From Rhizobium phaseoli (GTDB lineage Bacteria > Pseudomonadota > Alphaproteobacteria > Rhizobiales > Rhizobiaceae): a DNA stretch of 64,000 bases. Below are positions 63,156 through 64,000 of this stretch, one piece after another. The stretch is taken from contig NZ_ML133565.1 in assembly GCF_003985125.1 (NCBI RefSeq), positions 62,001 through 126,000 of the forward strand, written 5' to 3'. Numbering within the stretch: position 1 is the first letter of the stretch; each line of letters opens with the position of its first letter. The notes beneath the pieces are model-generated. The model was not told the DNA's origin and searched no databases. It saw only the letters and a program-made list of their open reading frames with translations. Made by a program: the position numbers and the translations under genes.

Positions 63156-63322
63156 CCTCCGGCGCGCGACAAGGACGGCAGGTGGAGCGGATGGTGCGCA
63201 AGAAGGTTCTCCAACGCTGAAGCGGTCAGCCATTGAACCCGTGAAGGTTCGTGCTTTGCACAATGCGATTCGGCTGCGATGGTGGAGCTTGTCGAGGCGT
63301 CTTGTTCCCTTCCCTCCCGACG

Positions 63323-63351
63323 GTTATACTTTTTTTGAAAAACAGTATAAC
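63323..63351. promoter_or_regulatory. Inverted repeat with T/A-rich centre upstream of the nucleotidyltransferase gene
   Basis: GTTATACT (63323-63330) and AGTATAAC (63344-63351) are perfect 8-bp arms around TTTTTTGAAAAAC. The centre is itself nearly symmetrical. It lies 15 bases before the ATG and is a good candidate operator or promoter element. Confidence 0.5.
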
Positions 63352-63366
63352 GCCGGAGTGGAGCTT

Positions 63367-64000
63367 ATGAAGTCCATCGACATCATGTATCAGACGATGC
63401 TTGCCGAGCTAGGCCAGCGCTCGCTCGACGCCGCTTGGACGGCCGATTTCCCTCCAGAGGGCCGGTTCACCCCCGCAAACATCAAGGGGCGCAAGTACTG
63501 GTACTTCGACATCCCGGATGGACATGGTGGTACGAAACGTCGCTACGTCGGTCCTGCTGACGATCCCGATATATCGCAGCGCGTGGCCGATCATAAGCGG
63601 GACAAGGACGATTTACGCGCTCGCAGGCGCTTGGTAAATACCCTGACCCGCGAAGGCGGGATGATCGCCCCCGACGCCATGTCGGGGGACATTGTCGAGG
63701 CCCTTGCCGACGGCGGTCTCTTTCGACTCCGGGGCGTTCTCATCGGCACAGTGGCCTTCCAGTGCTATTCAGGACTGCTCGGTGTCCGCCTTCCCATGTC
63801 TGCGATCCTGACCGGCGATGCGGACATCGCCCAAGACTATGCCATCAGCAGGGAGGTTGAAGACAGCCTGCCTCCGATCATTGAACTGCTGCAGGGCGTC
63901 GACGCCAGCTTCCGCCCGGTTCCCCATCGATCAGGCTCCGCGGCCTCGTCGGCGTTTCAGAATGCCGACGGCTACAGGGTTGAATTCCTGACGTCGAACC
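63367..64000 (+). CDS. GSU2403-like nucleotidyltransferase-fold protein (cut by window edge)
   Basis: From ATG 63367 the frame stays open to the end of the window, 211 codons. It reads IDIMYQTMLAELGQRSLDAA, FTPANIKGRKYWYFDIPDG, RRYVGPADDPDISQRVADHK and later GLFRLRGVLIGTVAFQCYSG, followed by LTGDADIAQDY with acidic residues suited to the nucleotidyltransferase core. This matches the GSU2403-type family (predicted nucleotidyltransferases of unknown role, often on accessory DNA). The C-terminus is not in the window. Confidence 0.65.
   Translation, partial: MKSIDIMYQTMLAELGQRSLDAAWTADFPPEGRFTPANIKGRKYWYFDIPDGHGGTKRRYVGPADDPDISQRVADHKRDKDDLRARRRLVNTLTREGGMIAPDAMSGDIVEALADGGLFRLRGVLIGTVAFQCYSGLLGVRLPMSAILTGDADIAQDYAISREVEDSLPPIIELLQGVDASFRPVPHRSGSAASSAFQNADGYRVEFLTSN

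Overview
The window looks like an accessory replicon or genomic island of a Rhizobiales bacterium (Rhizobium/Sinorhizobium/Agrobacterium type). The evidence is high GC, dense catabolic operons each with its own ABC or TRAP importer and LysR/DeoR/IclR regulator, split transketolase, Gfo/Idh/MocA and sugar-isomerase families, and many toxin-antitoxin genes. I see no rRNA, complete tRNA, CRISPR array, replication gene or intact transposase. All assignments come from reading sequence and remembered family motifs; no search was run.

1-9.2 kb: a minus-strand sugar operon (Gfo/Idh oxidoreductase, TIM-barrel isomerase, truncated MFS transporter) beside an XRE-like regulator, an unrecognised 231-residue protein and an aspartase/fumarase-family lyase. 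A second minus-strand operon follows: HAD phosphatase, DeoR regulator, GH3 protein with an altered catalytic dyad, second DeoR regulator. 9.2-9.9 kb holds a candidate small RNA with a strong terminator and an anti-Shine-Dalgarno stretch.

9.9-23 kb: a 13-kb minus-strand array. From its promoter it reads DapA-family aldolase, Tat-exported peptide-type ABC binding protein, two permeases, double ATPase, IclR regulator, Gfo/Idh oxidoreductase broken by an in-frame TGA, cytosolic glycoamylase/GH144-like protein, fold-IV aminotransferase resembling (R)-amine transaminases, MFS exporter, sugar isomerase and VOC protein. A likely IclR operator sits just before the first gene. This looks like an uptake and breakdown pathway for an amino-containing or oligomeric substrate that I cannot name.

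23.4-27.1 kb: VOC protein, YciI, FMN azoreductase and a secreted alpha/beta hydrolase with a divergent LysR gene, probably a detoxification set. 27.2-38.3 kb: a LysR gene divergent from a plus-strand operon with SDR, split transketolase, a complete TRAP transporter, a complete ribose-type ABC transporter and an amidohydrolase/lactonase.

38.4-49.3 kb: a graveyard of decayed genes (inverted SDR pieces, GGDEF and quinone-reductase fragments, broken acyl-CoA-dehydrogenase-like and luciferase-like monooxygenase genes, truncated rhodanese, Fic gene with a stop) mixed with intact small genes: RelBE-type pair, a GIY-YIG/T5orf172 protein and a 59-residue protein. Two tRNA-end-like repeats bracket 43.5-49.3 kb.

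49.9-64 kb: a large chemoreceptor, ParDE and Phd/VapC pairs (the latter with a palindromic operator), a very long hairpin, a FixJ-type response regulator with a 1982-residue kinase/ATPase/GAF/PAS/histidine-kinase protein, a universal-stress-protein remnant and the start of a GSU2403-like nucleotidyltransferase gene running off the end.
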